Source: Thermoproteota archaeon (GTDB lineage Archaea > Korarchaeota > Korarchaeia > Korarchaeales > Korarchaeaceae). From it: a stretch of DNA of 64,000 nt. Within the stretch, counting starts at the first letter, position 1. Each line of letters opens with the position of its first letter. Below are positions 32,070 to 39,297 of the stretch, in pieces. The stretch lies in contig JAOZFH010000056.1 of the NCBI GenBank assembly GCA_027491415.1, forward strand, positions 1 to 64,000, written 5' to 3'. The notes below the pieces were generated by a model that worked only from the letters and a program-made list of their open reading frames with translations, was not told the origin of the DNA and did no database searches. Both the position numbers and the translations under genes were made by a program.

Positions 32070-32585
32070 ATGGGTGAGGGTGAGGTGAGAATACGCGTCT
32101 CGACGTGGGTTAACAGAACAGAGAACCCGTCTAAGGTACTGAGGGCCATTAAGAACGTGGTTCCCGTCAGCGAAGAGGATGAACTCCCCGATCAGCTTGG
32201 GGAGGGCTGGCCGCGGCTCATGGCATTCGAGACCTCTGGCCTAGACAAACTGTACAAGCTGCGCAGCTCTTTCCGCACAAATAGAATACTAGACACCGCC
32301 CGCATGCTTCTCCGGTCGTCCCTGCGGGGAGCCGTCATGGAGCTGCTGATTCACAAGCAGGCCGCGCTCTCTGGCTCCATTGTGCTGTGCGAAGGAGAGG
32401 AAGAGAGCCCGCTTGGAGCTATCCACTTGGAGATAATCCTTCCAGAGCATATGGAGGATAATATCACCCTATTCCTTGACTGGTTGGCCCCTAAGACCTC
32501 GGGAGGGAGGATAGTGAGGGAGACTACGCAGGCAGAGGTCAGGGCCGCCCTTCGCAGTAGCGGGTTCACAGCTCAATCGCCATGA
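32070..32585 (+). CDS. UPF0201 / DUF54 RNA-binding-domain protein
   Basis: 171 residues. The N-terminus RIRVSTWVNRTENPSKVLRA followed by IKNVVPVSEEDELP is the UPF0201 signature (beta strand, 'V-n-T-E-p-kVlkAi'). A central helical segment RILDTARMLLRSSLRG and a second beta domain follow. The structure class resembles ribosomal L5-like RNA-binding folds; function unknown. I choose ATG 32070 because GGAGGTGTGAG precedes it, although the frame is open to 32046. It probably works with, and is translated together with, the Toprim protein. Its end overlaps the convergent RNase Z gene by 20 bases. Confidence 0.85.
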   Translation: MGEGEVRIRVSTWVNRTENPSKVLRAIKNVVPVSEEDELPDQLGEGWPRLMAFETSGLDKLYKLRSSFRTNRILDTARMLLRSSLRGAVMELLIHKQAALSGSIVLCEGEEESPLGAIHLEIILPEHMEDNITLFLDWLAPKTSGGRIVRETTQAEVRAALRSSGFTAQSP

Positions 32586-33471
32586 GGTCCCTAGCCACGA
32601 ACGCGTTTGGGAAGATCACCCTCGCGCGGTCCTCTATCTCCCTGAGGTCTTCTTCCTTGTATCGGGCGCTAAAGTGCGTGAGGGCCAGCCTGGCCGCCCT
32701 CGCTTTGAGAGCGACCTCGCAGGCCTCCTCAACCGTGCTGTGTCCGGTTGCCTCGGCCCTGTCGGCAAGATCGGACGTGAATGTGGCGTCATGGATCAGC
32801 AAATCGGCCTCGGTGGCCTCTTGGATCACCCGCTCCGTGGGTCTCGTGTCGGATGAGTAGACCACCGTCTTGCCGGGCCTAGGGGGGCCGACCACCTCTT
32901 CAGGACTGACCACTCTCCCATCGGGCAATCTGACCGGGATACCCTTCTTCAGCAGCCCTCGCATGATCGGAGGGACACCGAGCCTGTCAGCCAGTTCAAC
33001 GTCTAGTTTTCCTGGTTTGGGCCTCTCTACGACCTTTACCCCGAACGTCGGCGTGTCTCCGTGTTCTACTGGGAACACTTTAACCGTGTACTTCTTGAAT
33101 TCGAACTTGGCCTCGCTGCTAAACTCGACGAGCTTGAGAGGGAAATCTACTCTGAAAGAGGCATGCTTTGCGAGGCTGTCGATCAGCGCGCCAAGCCCCG
33201 GTGGAGAAAAGACCTCCAGGGGCCTGGTCCTACGCAGTATCCCCATAGTCTGGAGGAGTGGAAAGAGCCCTAAGAAGTGGTCCCCGTGGAGATGGGTGAT
33301 GAAAATCCTATTGAGGCGACCGAACCCCAGGCCAGCCTCGATGATCCTCCTCTGGGTGCCCTCCCCGGCGTCAATGAGGAGGTACTCTCCGTCCATGACT
33401 AGGGCTATGGACGTCAGGGATCTGTCCTTGGTGGGCACGGCGCTGCTGGTCCCGAGGAAGGTCACTTTCAA
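32566..33471 (-). CDS. rnz: Ribonuclease Z (tRNA 3' endonuclease)
   Basis: 301 residues. N-terminal FLGTSSAVPTKDRS, zinc motif THLHGDHFLGLFPLLQ (~59-74), VFPVEHGDTPTFGV, later YSSDTRPTE (Asp ligand), HDATF, GHSTVEEA and LTHFSARY (His ligand) all match RNase Z. It removes the 3' trailers of tRNA precursors. This matters here because tRNA-Thr lacks an encoded CCA. The region GVPPIMRGLLKKGIPVRLPDG is the flexible exosite arm. TTG 33471 is preceded by AGGTGACC, overlapping the stop of the upstream methyltransferase. Confidence 0.96.
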   Translation of the reverse strand: MKVTFLGTSSAVPTKDRSLTSIALVMDGEYLLIDAGEGTQRRIIEAGLGFGRLNRIFITHLHGDHFLGLFPLLQTMGILRRTRPLEVFSPPGLGALIDSLAKHASFRVDFPLKLVEFSSEAKFEFKKYTVKVFPVEHGDTPTFGVKVVERPKPGKLDVELADRLGVPPIMRGLLKKGIPVRLPDGRVVSPEEVVGPPRPGKTVVYSSDTRPTERVIQEATEADLLIHDATFTSDLADRAEATGHSTVEEACEVALKARAARLALTHFSARYKEEDLREIEDRARVIFPNAFVARDLMAIEL

Positions 33472-33477
33472 GGGCGG

Positions 33478-34518
33478 TCACCTTGACCTCGCCACGACTA
33501 TCCTCCTTGTTAGGCTTTTGTGCTCCCTGTAATCCACCACCTCCTCGACCTCTAGGTACGACGCGATCACCTCGTCGGGGTGGGCCTCCGCCGGATAAGC
33601 GGCGACGAGCCGGCCGCCCAGTCGGAGGAAATCTGTCACCCTAGACACGAAGGCCGAGAACGTCCGGAGGGGATGGTCTGTCAGCGGCGTGGAGCGGCCG
33701 TAGGGGGGGTCAGTTACTACGGCATCCACCTGACGGGCAAGTCGAAGGGAGGTAGCGTCGCAGACCCATAGATGGTAGCCCTCAGCGTAGCCGTAGTGCC
33801 GGAGGTTTAACTCGGTCCCTGCCACCATCCTCTGGTCAACGTCGCATCCCAGCAGGCGTCCCCCAACCGATAACACCTCAAGAGCGATCCCACCGGCGCC
33901 AACGAATGGATCTAACACCACGTCTCCTCTTCTGACCCTTGCCAGATTCACCATCGCCCTAGCGAGCCTCGGATTCATGGAGGCGGGGTGCTTGAAGGGT
34001 CTCCTGGACACGTCCCTCTCGCGGAACGCTGATCGGTCCACCTCGGCCAACAGGATTCCCAAGTGAATGAGATTTCCGCTCAGAATGACTAGAACGACGG
34101 TCTTTGGAGCCTCCAGATCCACCTTGAGGAAAGAGTTTGCCCTCAGGATGGACTCCGCAACCCGCTCGGAGATCTCCTCCCTACTGAGTTGCCTGAGGGC
34201 GCCCTGAACGCGTATTGCACGGACCGCAAAGGGGCCCCTCAGGCCTGACCAATCGATTCTATCGAGGAGTTCGTTAACGAACCTCAGGGATCCCCGTGCT
34301 GAGCCCAAGTAGGCGGATACGGATCTTGCGAATGAGGCCATCCTAGACACCGTCATCGCCGCTTTTAACGGGTCTAGCGCGGAGAACTGGGCGACCTGGG
34401 GGGACAGGAGACGCGGCTCCTCTCCAACGCGCTCGGCCTCTACTATCCCGCGGAGTTCGAGCATAGGGAGAGTTGGATGCTCCCCGCTAAGGAGAACCAC
34501 CAGCTCTCCTTCTTCCAC
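33478..34518 (-). CDS. tRNA (guanine-N2)-methyltransferase, Trm11/Trm-G10 type
   Basis: Makes m2G/m2,2G at position 10 of tRNA. The N-terminal half (~1-150) is a THUMP domain (GPFAVRAIRVQGALR). The C-terminal methyltransferase has RPFKHPASMNPRLARAMVNL, the SAM motif VLDPFVGAGGIALEV and the catalytic VVTDPPYGRSTPL. I use GTG 34518, with GGAGGG nine bases upstream, instead of the longer frame to 34566, whose extra 16 residues are low-complexity and lie inside the upstream GTPase gene. It still overlaps that gene by 32 bases. RNase Z follows on the same strand, giving a tRNA-maturation pair. Confidence 0.88.
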   Translation of the reverse strand: MEEGELVVLLSGEHPTLPMLELRGIVEAERVGEEPRLLSPQVAQFSALDPLKAAMTVSRMASFARSVSAYLGSARGSLRFVNELLDRIDWSGLRGPFAVRAIRVQGALRQLSREEISERVAESILRANSFLKVDLEAPKTVVLVILSGNLIHLGILLAEVDRSAFRERDVSRRPFKHPASMNPRLARAMVNLARVRRGDVVLDPFVGAGGIALEVLSVGGRLLGCDVDQRMVAGTELNLRHYGYAEGYHLWVCDATSLRLARQVDAVVTDPPYGRSTPLTDHPLRTFSAFVSRVTDFLRLGGRLVAAYPAEAHPDEVIASYLEVEEVVDYREHKSLTRRIVVARSR

Positions 34519-35551
34519 CTTGGAACTCCCTCCTGACCACCTCGAGAAGCTCCTCGATCCCTTCACCCCTCTCGGCAGACACTCTTAGGTGGGGAAAACA
34601 GAGGTCTCGGCACGCGTTGGTGAACTCTCTCGCTCCCCTCTCAAATAGGCCTCCGAGATCGGCCTTGTTGAGGACGACTATTATCGGCGATTCGCCGAAC
34701 TGAGAGGCTATCTCCCTCAAGAGACCGATCTGCTGTTCGATCCTATAGCCGCAGGTCTCTGAGGGATCCGACACGAAGAGGATCACGTCGGCCAGCCATT
34801 TAAGGGCCACGATAGCCTGGAGCTCAATCTCATTCCTCTCGTGGAGCGGCCTGTCCAGAAGCCCAGGTGTGTCCATCACCTGGACACGGCCCACCCCCCT
34901 GAGCGAGGCGTGGCCGAGCAGGATCCCCTTCGTTGTGAAGGGGTACTCCGCCACCTCAGGCCTGCCCGTGGAGATTCTCCTCACCAACGTGCTTTTTCCG
35001 GTGTTGGGAGGGCCGGCGAGGACCACTGTGGGCGTCTGAGGGTCTATGGAGGGAAGTTTCCTGAGCCTAGCGGCGGCCTCCCTGACGCACCCTATCTCCT
35101 CAGACACCCTTCTGACGATTGAGACCATCCTCGCCATGGCCCTCTTCCTCACAGACTCGAGCCGTGGGAAATCCTCTGCCCGGTAGAGATTGCGCACCTC
35201 GGCCGCGGCAACCTTTCTCGTCACCTTGGCTGCCCACTCTAGAGCCCCAAGGCAGTGGCGGAGCCGGTCGACTCCGAAAACCACATCTGCCAGCTCCCGA
35301 TAGAAGGGGTGGACCGAGTTCAGAGGGGGGAATGACCTCACGGATGAACGGAGCGTGTTCCAGACTACGTCCCTGAAAGCCACTATCCGGGCCCGCTCCC
35401 TGGCCCTGGCTCTCACAACTGGGTCGGGTATCTTACCGAGGGACTTCGGGGTGAAGGCGGCTTTAAACGCCCGGTCAATGAGGCTGGCTGGTTTAGGCGG
35501 CGGGGCAACCCCGAAGAATGGATTCCCCACCCGCTCTTCACGAGACGACAA
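34487..35551 (-). CDS. NOG1-like GTPase
   Basis: 354 residues. The N-terminal ~165 residues are helical (NOG1 N-terminal bundle). The G domain begins PSIDPQTPTVVLAGPPNTGKSTL with G1 GPPNTGKST, G3 DTPG followed by LLDRPLHERNEIE, and G4 NKAD. The sequence between the bundle and the G domain matches the NOG1/Obg-related GTPases that act in large ribosomal subunit maturation in eukaryotes; the archaeal form lacks the long C-terminal tail. It overlaps S2P upstream by 14 bases and the tRNA methyltransferase downstream, so these are co-transcribed. Confidence 0.9.
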   Translation of the reverse strand: MSSREERVGNPFFGVAPPPKPASLIDRAFKAAFTPKSLGKIPDPVVRARARERARIVAFRDVVWNTLRSSVRSFPPLNSVHPFYRELADVVFGVDRLRHCLGALEWAAKVTRKVAAAEVRNLYRAEDFPRLESVRKRAMARMVSIVRRVSEEIGCVREAAARLRKLPSIDPQTPTVVLAGPPNTGKSTLVRRISTGRPEVAEYPFTTKGILLGHASLRGVGRVQVMDTPGLLDRPLHERNEIELQAIVALKWLADVILFVSDPSETCGYRIEQQIGLLREIASQFGESPIIVVLNKADLGGLFERGAREFTNACRDLCFPHLRVSAERGEGIEELLEVVRREFQGGRRRAGGSP

Positions 35552-36692
35552 ACCTGATCACCGAGTAGCCCAGATTCACCGCCAAGAGGACCCATATTAG
35601 TGCAGACACCGCGAGCACGATCCTCCCCTCGAAGGTGCCAGTTAGGTCCCGTTCGCCAGTGAGGTCGACCCCCAGGCGAATCGCCAGAACCTTGCCCACA
35701 TCCAGTGGGAGGGCGGGCATGGCGTTGATTGCCGCGGCGCTCAGGTTGAACAGGATCGCCAGCAGGATGTCCTTAGAGAGTTCGAAGGCCCAGGATGTGG
35801 GGAGGATGGAGATTCTCGGTGCGTAGTACCCCAGTGGAGAAAGTAACACGCCCATCCATGGCGCCGACTGGTTATCCGGCCTAGACCCAAGCCTCAGGGA
35901 CAGCGGTCCCTCGCTGGTGTCTAAGATCACCAGGTCCCCCGGCTTTGCCCCCCTGAGGATGGAGGAGAGCGCGTCTATCGTCGGGGTGGGTGTGGAGTTC
36001 ATGGCGTAGATTACGATGCCGGGCTGAATTACCCCCCAAGAGGGACTGTCTGGGACCACTCGCTCCACGTATATTCCAGAGGGCGTTCTTGGAAAGCCCT
36101 GAAGCGTGCCTAGGCCCACCACCAGAAGTAGAATGGCGAGGATCACGTTCGCCCCTATGCCGCTCGACAGGACCCTCGCGGATCTTCTCGGTGGGAGTGA
36201 GAGAAGTTCTCTCTCGTCAAGCTCAACGAAAGCGCCTGGTATCAGGAGAAGGATGAAGAAGCCGATCTTCCTGATCTGGAGTCCTTCGCCTACCGCTGCA
36301 TAGGCGTGCCCCAGCTCGTGGGCCAGCAGCGTGAGAAAGAGAGCCAGTACAACACCCCAGCTGAGAGAGAGCGTGAAACCCGGTATGGGAGGGAGTACCG
36401 AAGGAGGAGCCTGCCAGCCAGAGGAGATCAAGTTCCAAGTGATCCTTGCGAGCCAGGCAGCGGTGACCAAGCCGAGGGGAATGGCCAGAGCTGTGGAGAG
36501 ATCCCCAACTACTATGAAGGCCCTCCTGAAGACCTTTGCTGGTTTCAGCAGGATCTCCTTCATTCTACCTGAGGAGTTGATCTGGAGGTAGAGGGGCCCT
36601 CCTTCAAGCCACTCTATGCCCAACTTCCTGGCCAATATGGAGGTCGCCGAAGTCGCTATCGCGTAGGTCAGGAGGATGCCCAGAAAACTCAT
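35538..36692 (-). CDS. Site-2 protease-like membrane zinc metalloprotease (M50)
   Basis: Multi-pass intramembrane protease, ~384 residues. The zinc motif HELGHAYAAVGEG sits in a hydrophobic helix (~residues 124-136). A PDZ-like soluble segment (~215-280, GIYVERVVPDSPSWGVIQPG) follows. The third ligand motif is NAMPALPLDVGK (~325), the NxxPxxxxDGG-type loop with Val-Gly after the Asp. There are about six membrane helices. S2P enzymes cut membrane-tethered regulators and signal-peptide remnants. ATG 36692 is four bases after GGTGAT and preferred over GTG 36701. The gene overlaps the NOG1-like gene by 14 bases. Two single-pass membrane proteins in this window are possible substrates, but no link is shown. 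Confidence 0.87.
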   Translation of the reverse strand: MSFLGILLTYAIATSATSILARKLGIEWLEGGPLYLQINSSGRMKEILLKPAKVFRRAFIVVGDLSTALAIPLGLVTAAWLARITWNLISSGWQAPPSVLPPIPGFTLSLSWGVVLALFLTLLAHELGHAYAAVGEGLQIRKIGFFILLLIPGAFVELDERELLSLPPRRSARVLSSGIGANVILAILLLVVGLGTLQGFPRTPSGIYVERVVPDSPSWGVIQPGIVIYAMNSTPTPTIDALSSILRGAKPGDLVILDTSEGPLSLRLGSRPDNQSAPWMGVLLSPLGYYAPRISILPTSWAFELSKDILLAILFNLSAAAINAMPALPLDVGKVLAIRLGVDLTGERDLTGTFEGRIVLAVSALIWVLLAVNLGYSVIRFVVS

Positions 36693-36722
36693 CTGTATCA
36701 CCGCTCGGGCTTCGCCCTTCCC

Positions 36723-37889
36723 TCAGCCCTGAGGGATCTCTCCCCGTTGGAGTGAGATTATCAGGTGGGCTAGCACGTTTGCCATATCGACGGCCGAGTC
36801 CAGATCGACGTACTCATCGGGAGAGTGCCTATTCCCCCCTGACGGCCCGAAAATTACCGCGGGGATCTGCGCCAGGTTGTGGAGGTAGCTAGCGTCGCTG
36901 ACAGTTGGTACGATCACGGTCTCCACGCCCCTGCCGGGCAGGGCCTCCTTGTAGGCCTCTGAGAAGGCCGCCAGGAAGGGGTGGTCGTCGGGTAGCTCGA
37001 AGGGGGTAAGGAAGGGGGTGGGCCTCTTGATTGGAGACACCTTCACCTCTGCCCGGAGCCCCTTGACACGCTTCAGGTAAGAGAGGAATTTCCTCTTGGC
37101 CGACGCCTCCTCTTCGCCAGGTGGGTAGTGTCTGTCCAGTCTCAATATGCAGAGGTCGGGGTGGACGATGATCGTCTCCTTCGACTTGATGCTGAGCGGC
37201 GCGACGGACCCTCCACCCGAAGACTTCTGTTTGGGGTAGTCGACGGCCCACAGGACGAGCTTCGCCGCCTCAACAATCGCGTTGACGCCCTCCTGCTCGA
37301 CGTCGGTCGAGGCCCTCCCCCTAACCTCAACGTCGAAGACCAGTCGGCCGTAGGCCCCACGTCCAATCCTCAACGAGGTCGGAGAACCCACCACGGCGCC
37401 TACTGAGCTGTTGGCCTTTCCGCTCTTTACAAACTCGTAAGTGCCCCGGCTGTATCCCTCCTCATCGCACACGGCTACCAGCATCACACCCCTCTCAAGG
37501 GTGGATGTGCCTCCGAGCGCGTTCACCGCCGCGAGGGTGGCTTCTATCATAGCAGCCAGGGAGGACTTGGCGTCAAGGGATCCCAGCCCGTAAACCCTAT
37601 TGTCCTCAACCTCTCCCCAGGGACTCCTGGTCCAGCCCGCGAAGACCTCCGTTGTATCCATGTGAGAGAGGAGGATTATCTTGTCCTTGGAGGTGTCTCC
37701 GAAGTGGGCAATCACGTTTCCACCGCAGTCAGGGACGGGCTGGTTCTCGACTCGATCGGCCACCGACGAGAGTCTGTCGATTAGGTAGTCGGCTATCTGA
37801 CCCTCGTCCCCGCTGTAGCTCTTTATGGACACGAGGTTCAGCAGAGTCCTCTTGAGGGATTCGGGATCTACCCTCGGGCTGGGACTCAT
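36723..37889 (-). CDS. M20-family metallopeptidase / deacylase
   Basis: About 388 residues with all di-zinc ligands visible: ILLSHMDTTEVF (His, ~79), YGLGSLDAKSSLA (bridging Asp and catalytic-region residues), VCDEEGYSRG (the catalytic Glu pair), TVSDASYL, and C-terminal GGNRHSPDEYV (His). The dimerisation domain lies between. M20 members include ArgE, DapE, LysK, CPG2 and peptidase T; motifs alone do not pick the substrate. A TATA element (~37911-37924, minus strand) places transcription next to ATG 37889, so I use that start rather than GTG 37898. Separated by 30 bases from psmB's end. Confidence 0.85.
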   Translation of the reverse strand: MSPSPRVDPESLKRTLLNLVSIKSYSGDEGQIADYLIDRLSSVADRVENQPVPDCGGNVIAHFGDTSKDKIILLSHMDTTEVFAGWTRSPWGEVEDNRVYGLGSLDAKSSLAAMIEATLAAVNALGGTSTLERGVMLVAVCDEEGYSRGTYEFVKSGKANSSVGAVVGSPTSLRIGRGAYGRLVFDVEVRGRASTDVEQEGVNAIVEAAKLVLWAVDYPKQKSSGGGSVAPLSIKSKETIIVHPDLCILRLDRHYPPGEEEASAKRKFLSYLKRVKGLRAEVKVSPIKRPTPFLTPFELPDDHPFLAAFSEAYKEALPGRGVETVIVPTVSDASYLHNLAQIPAVIFGPSGGNRHSPDEYVDLDSAVDMANVLAHLIISLQRGEIPQG

Positions 37890-37928
37890 CCTCCACACCT
37901 TGCGGCAAGATTGGATAAATAGTTGGAA

Positions 37929-38537
37929 TTACGGCTGAGGCCTCCAAGACGCCCTTAGTGGGACGAACTCCTCCCTAATTCCCTCCTCAGTCACTACGAG
38001 GATGTCTATCCCGTCGCCAGACATGGCGTCCCTCTCAATGGCCGCAATCATGGCTCTCTTGGCCAGCTCGATGGCTTCAGACTCTGACATGTCTTTCCTG
38101 AACTCCCTCTCAAGAATCCCGGTTGCGAGCTGGGCCCCTGTTCCCTCCGCCGCGAAGTCGTCTTCTAGCATTCCTCCGGCCGCGTCCACCGCGATTATCT
38201 TGGGTCCCTCAGGAGATAGGCCTCCAACCACCACCTCAGCCAAGAAGAACCGCGTGAACCTCCCGCTGTAGAGCAGGATCGAGAGCAGGCGGGCCACGTT
38301 GGAGGGGGTCGCCTTCCTCCCCTCGTCCATCTCGTAGATCCTCACGTTATAGACGAGCGAATCGTAGAGTTCCTGCATGTCTGCTGGGATCCCGGAAAAC
38401 GCCACACCTACGTGATCGTTCACTGGGAAGACCTTTCGGGCTGCCCTACTCAGCACGAAAGTCCCGTAGGAGACCCTCCTATCGGCCGCAAGCACAACGC
38501 CGTTCTTGAACTTTAGTCCAAGTGCCGTGGCTAACAC
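37929..38537 (-). CDS. psmB: Proteasome beta-type subunit, apparently lacking the catalytic Thr1
   Basis: 202 residues of the 20S proteasome beta fold: KNGVVLAADRRVS (Asp17 region), RKVFPVNDHVGVAFSG (Lys33), and SGDGIDILVVTEEG near the C-terminus. Aligning Gly5, Asp17, Arg19 and Lys33 puts Ala, not Thr, at position 1: the start reads MLATALGLKF, where normal subunits have TTTVG. A stop codon two codons upstream of the GTG 38537 start excludes a longer propeptide. The subunit therefore looks non-catalytic, or would have to process one residue later at the following Thr. An active beta partner is expected elsewhere in the genome. Confidence 0.9.
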   Translation of the reverse strand: MLATALGLKFKNGVVLAADRRVSYGTFVLSRAARKVFPVNDHVGVAFSGIPADMQELYDSLVYNVRIYEMDEGRKATPSNVARLLSILLYSGRFTRFFLAEVVVGGLSPEGPKIIAVDAAGGMLEDDFAAEGTGAQLATGILEREFRKDMSESEAIELAKRAMIAAIERDAMSGDGIDILVVTEEGIREEFVPLRASWRPQP

Positions 38538-38614
38538 CGTCTTTTATCGCCTCCAGAGGACCAGCCTGAGGAGTATTAAAACGCTGATAGGAGGCCTGAA
38601 AATTGAGAGCATGA

Positions 38615-38688
38615 AGCCCCGGGCGGGATTCGAACCCGCGACCCCCGCCTTACCAAGGCGGTGCTCCGCCGGGCTGAGCTACCGGGGC
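38615..38688 (-). tRNA. tRNA-Thr(GGU)
   Basis: Acceptor GCCCCGG/CCGGGGC, anticodon stem CCGCC/GGCGG around loop TTGGTAA (anticodon GGT), and T arm GCGGG-TTCGAAT-CCCGC. The discriminator is U, as expected for archaeal tRNA-Thr. CCA is not encoded (next bases TCA), so it must be added after RNase Z cleavage. No intron. Confidence 0.95.
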
Positions 38689-38737
38689 GCCGGTTTTGGA
38701 TCGGCCACCGGGATATTTAAAGCTTCGCAGGGCGTTC

Positions 38738-39070
38738 TCACGTCACCCCTGATCTTCCCCTCACGGCCAAGAGGTAGTGCATATCCATGAACTTGTAGCG
38801 AACTCTGAGAACGTGCTCTAGACTCTCAGAGAATGCGCAAGGGGCTCTGCAGTTTGGTGGCCTCTTGGCAGAGGCCGCGATCCTCATCCACTCCTCGCTC
38901 AAGCCGGCGAATCTGGAGGACTTTGTCACGCCATCCACAAACGCTAGAGCGAGGTCCGCGACGAGTTCAAGCGCCTTCTCCTGATTTATCCCGTTGGCCC
39001 GGGCAACCTCCTTCGCGGCGGCCCTAAGCCGCTCCCTGGCTCTTATGACCTCCTCGGTGAAATCCGACAT
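38738..39070 (-). CDS. Helical protein of unknown function
   Basis: 110 residues, mostly alpha-helical and charged: EEVIRARERLRAAAKEVARA is a clear amphipathic helix, KALELVADLALAFVDG a second. There are two Cys (PPNCRAPCAF) near residue 74. ATG 39070 follows an A/T-rich stretch (CATTAATCC on the minus strand) that could be a TATA element with a short leader. No family recognised. Isolated between tRNA-Thr and tRNA-Gly on the same strand. Confidence 0.6.
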   Translation of the reverse strand: MSDFTEEVIRARERLRAAAKEVARANGINQEKALELVADLALAFVDGVTKSSRFAGLSEEWMRIAASAKRPPNCRAPCAFSESLEHVLRVRYKFMDMHYLLAVRGRSGVT

Positions 39071-39137
39071 GGCGGGAATTCCCGCAGAGTTATCGGATTA
39101 ATGGTTTCAGGTGTATCTCCCCCAGCTGAAGAGAGTG

Positions 39138-39230
39138 TGGTGCGGCCGCCGGGATTTGAACCCGGGTCTGGGGCTCGCCTCGCGGAGGCTTGGAGGGCCC
39201 CCATCCTGGTCCAGGCTAGACCACGGCCGC
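39138..39230 (-). tRNA. tRNA-Gly(UCC) with a 15-nt intron
   Basis: Acceptor GCGGCCG/CGGCCGC with discriminator A and encoded CCA, T arm CCGGG-TTCAAAT-CCCGG. The anticodon stem GGGGC/GCCCC encloses 22 bases instead of 7. Removing the intron 39176-39190 after position 37 leaves the loop CCTCCAA, anticodon UCC. Position 33 is then C rather than the near-universal U. The Gly-type acceptor supports Gly over Trp. Confidence 0.88.
39176..39190 (-). other. Mini-intron at position 37/38 of tRNA-Gly
   Basis: A relaxed bulge-helix-bulge is visible: exon CCTC (positions 32-35) pairs with intron GAGG, flanked by three-base bulges CAA and CGA, next to the anticodon stem. Cleavage two bases into each bulge removes exactly 15 bases. 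This is the substrate form of archaeal tRNA splicing endonuclease. Confidence 0.8.
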
Positions 39231-39297
39231 TCGATCCTGAGAGACGCTCCCCGAATATATCTCTTACCCGTCCACACTGAATCGTGGGTGGTGAGGC

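Noticed and set aside
39138-39230. Reading of the intron-containing tRNA as tRNA-Trp(CCA)
   Set aside because: It would restore U33 but breaks the GGGGC/GCCCC anticodon stem and clashes with the Gly-type acceptor stem. The bulge-helix-bulge gives UCC.
38615-39230. tRNA genes as integration (attachment) sites
   Set aside because: All tRNA genes are intact, with no flanking 3' tRNA fragments, integrase or foreign-looking DNA.
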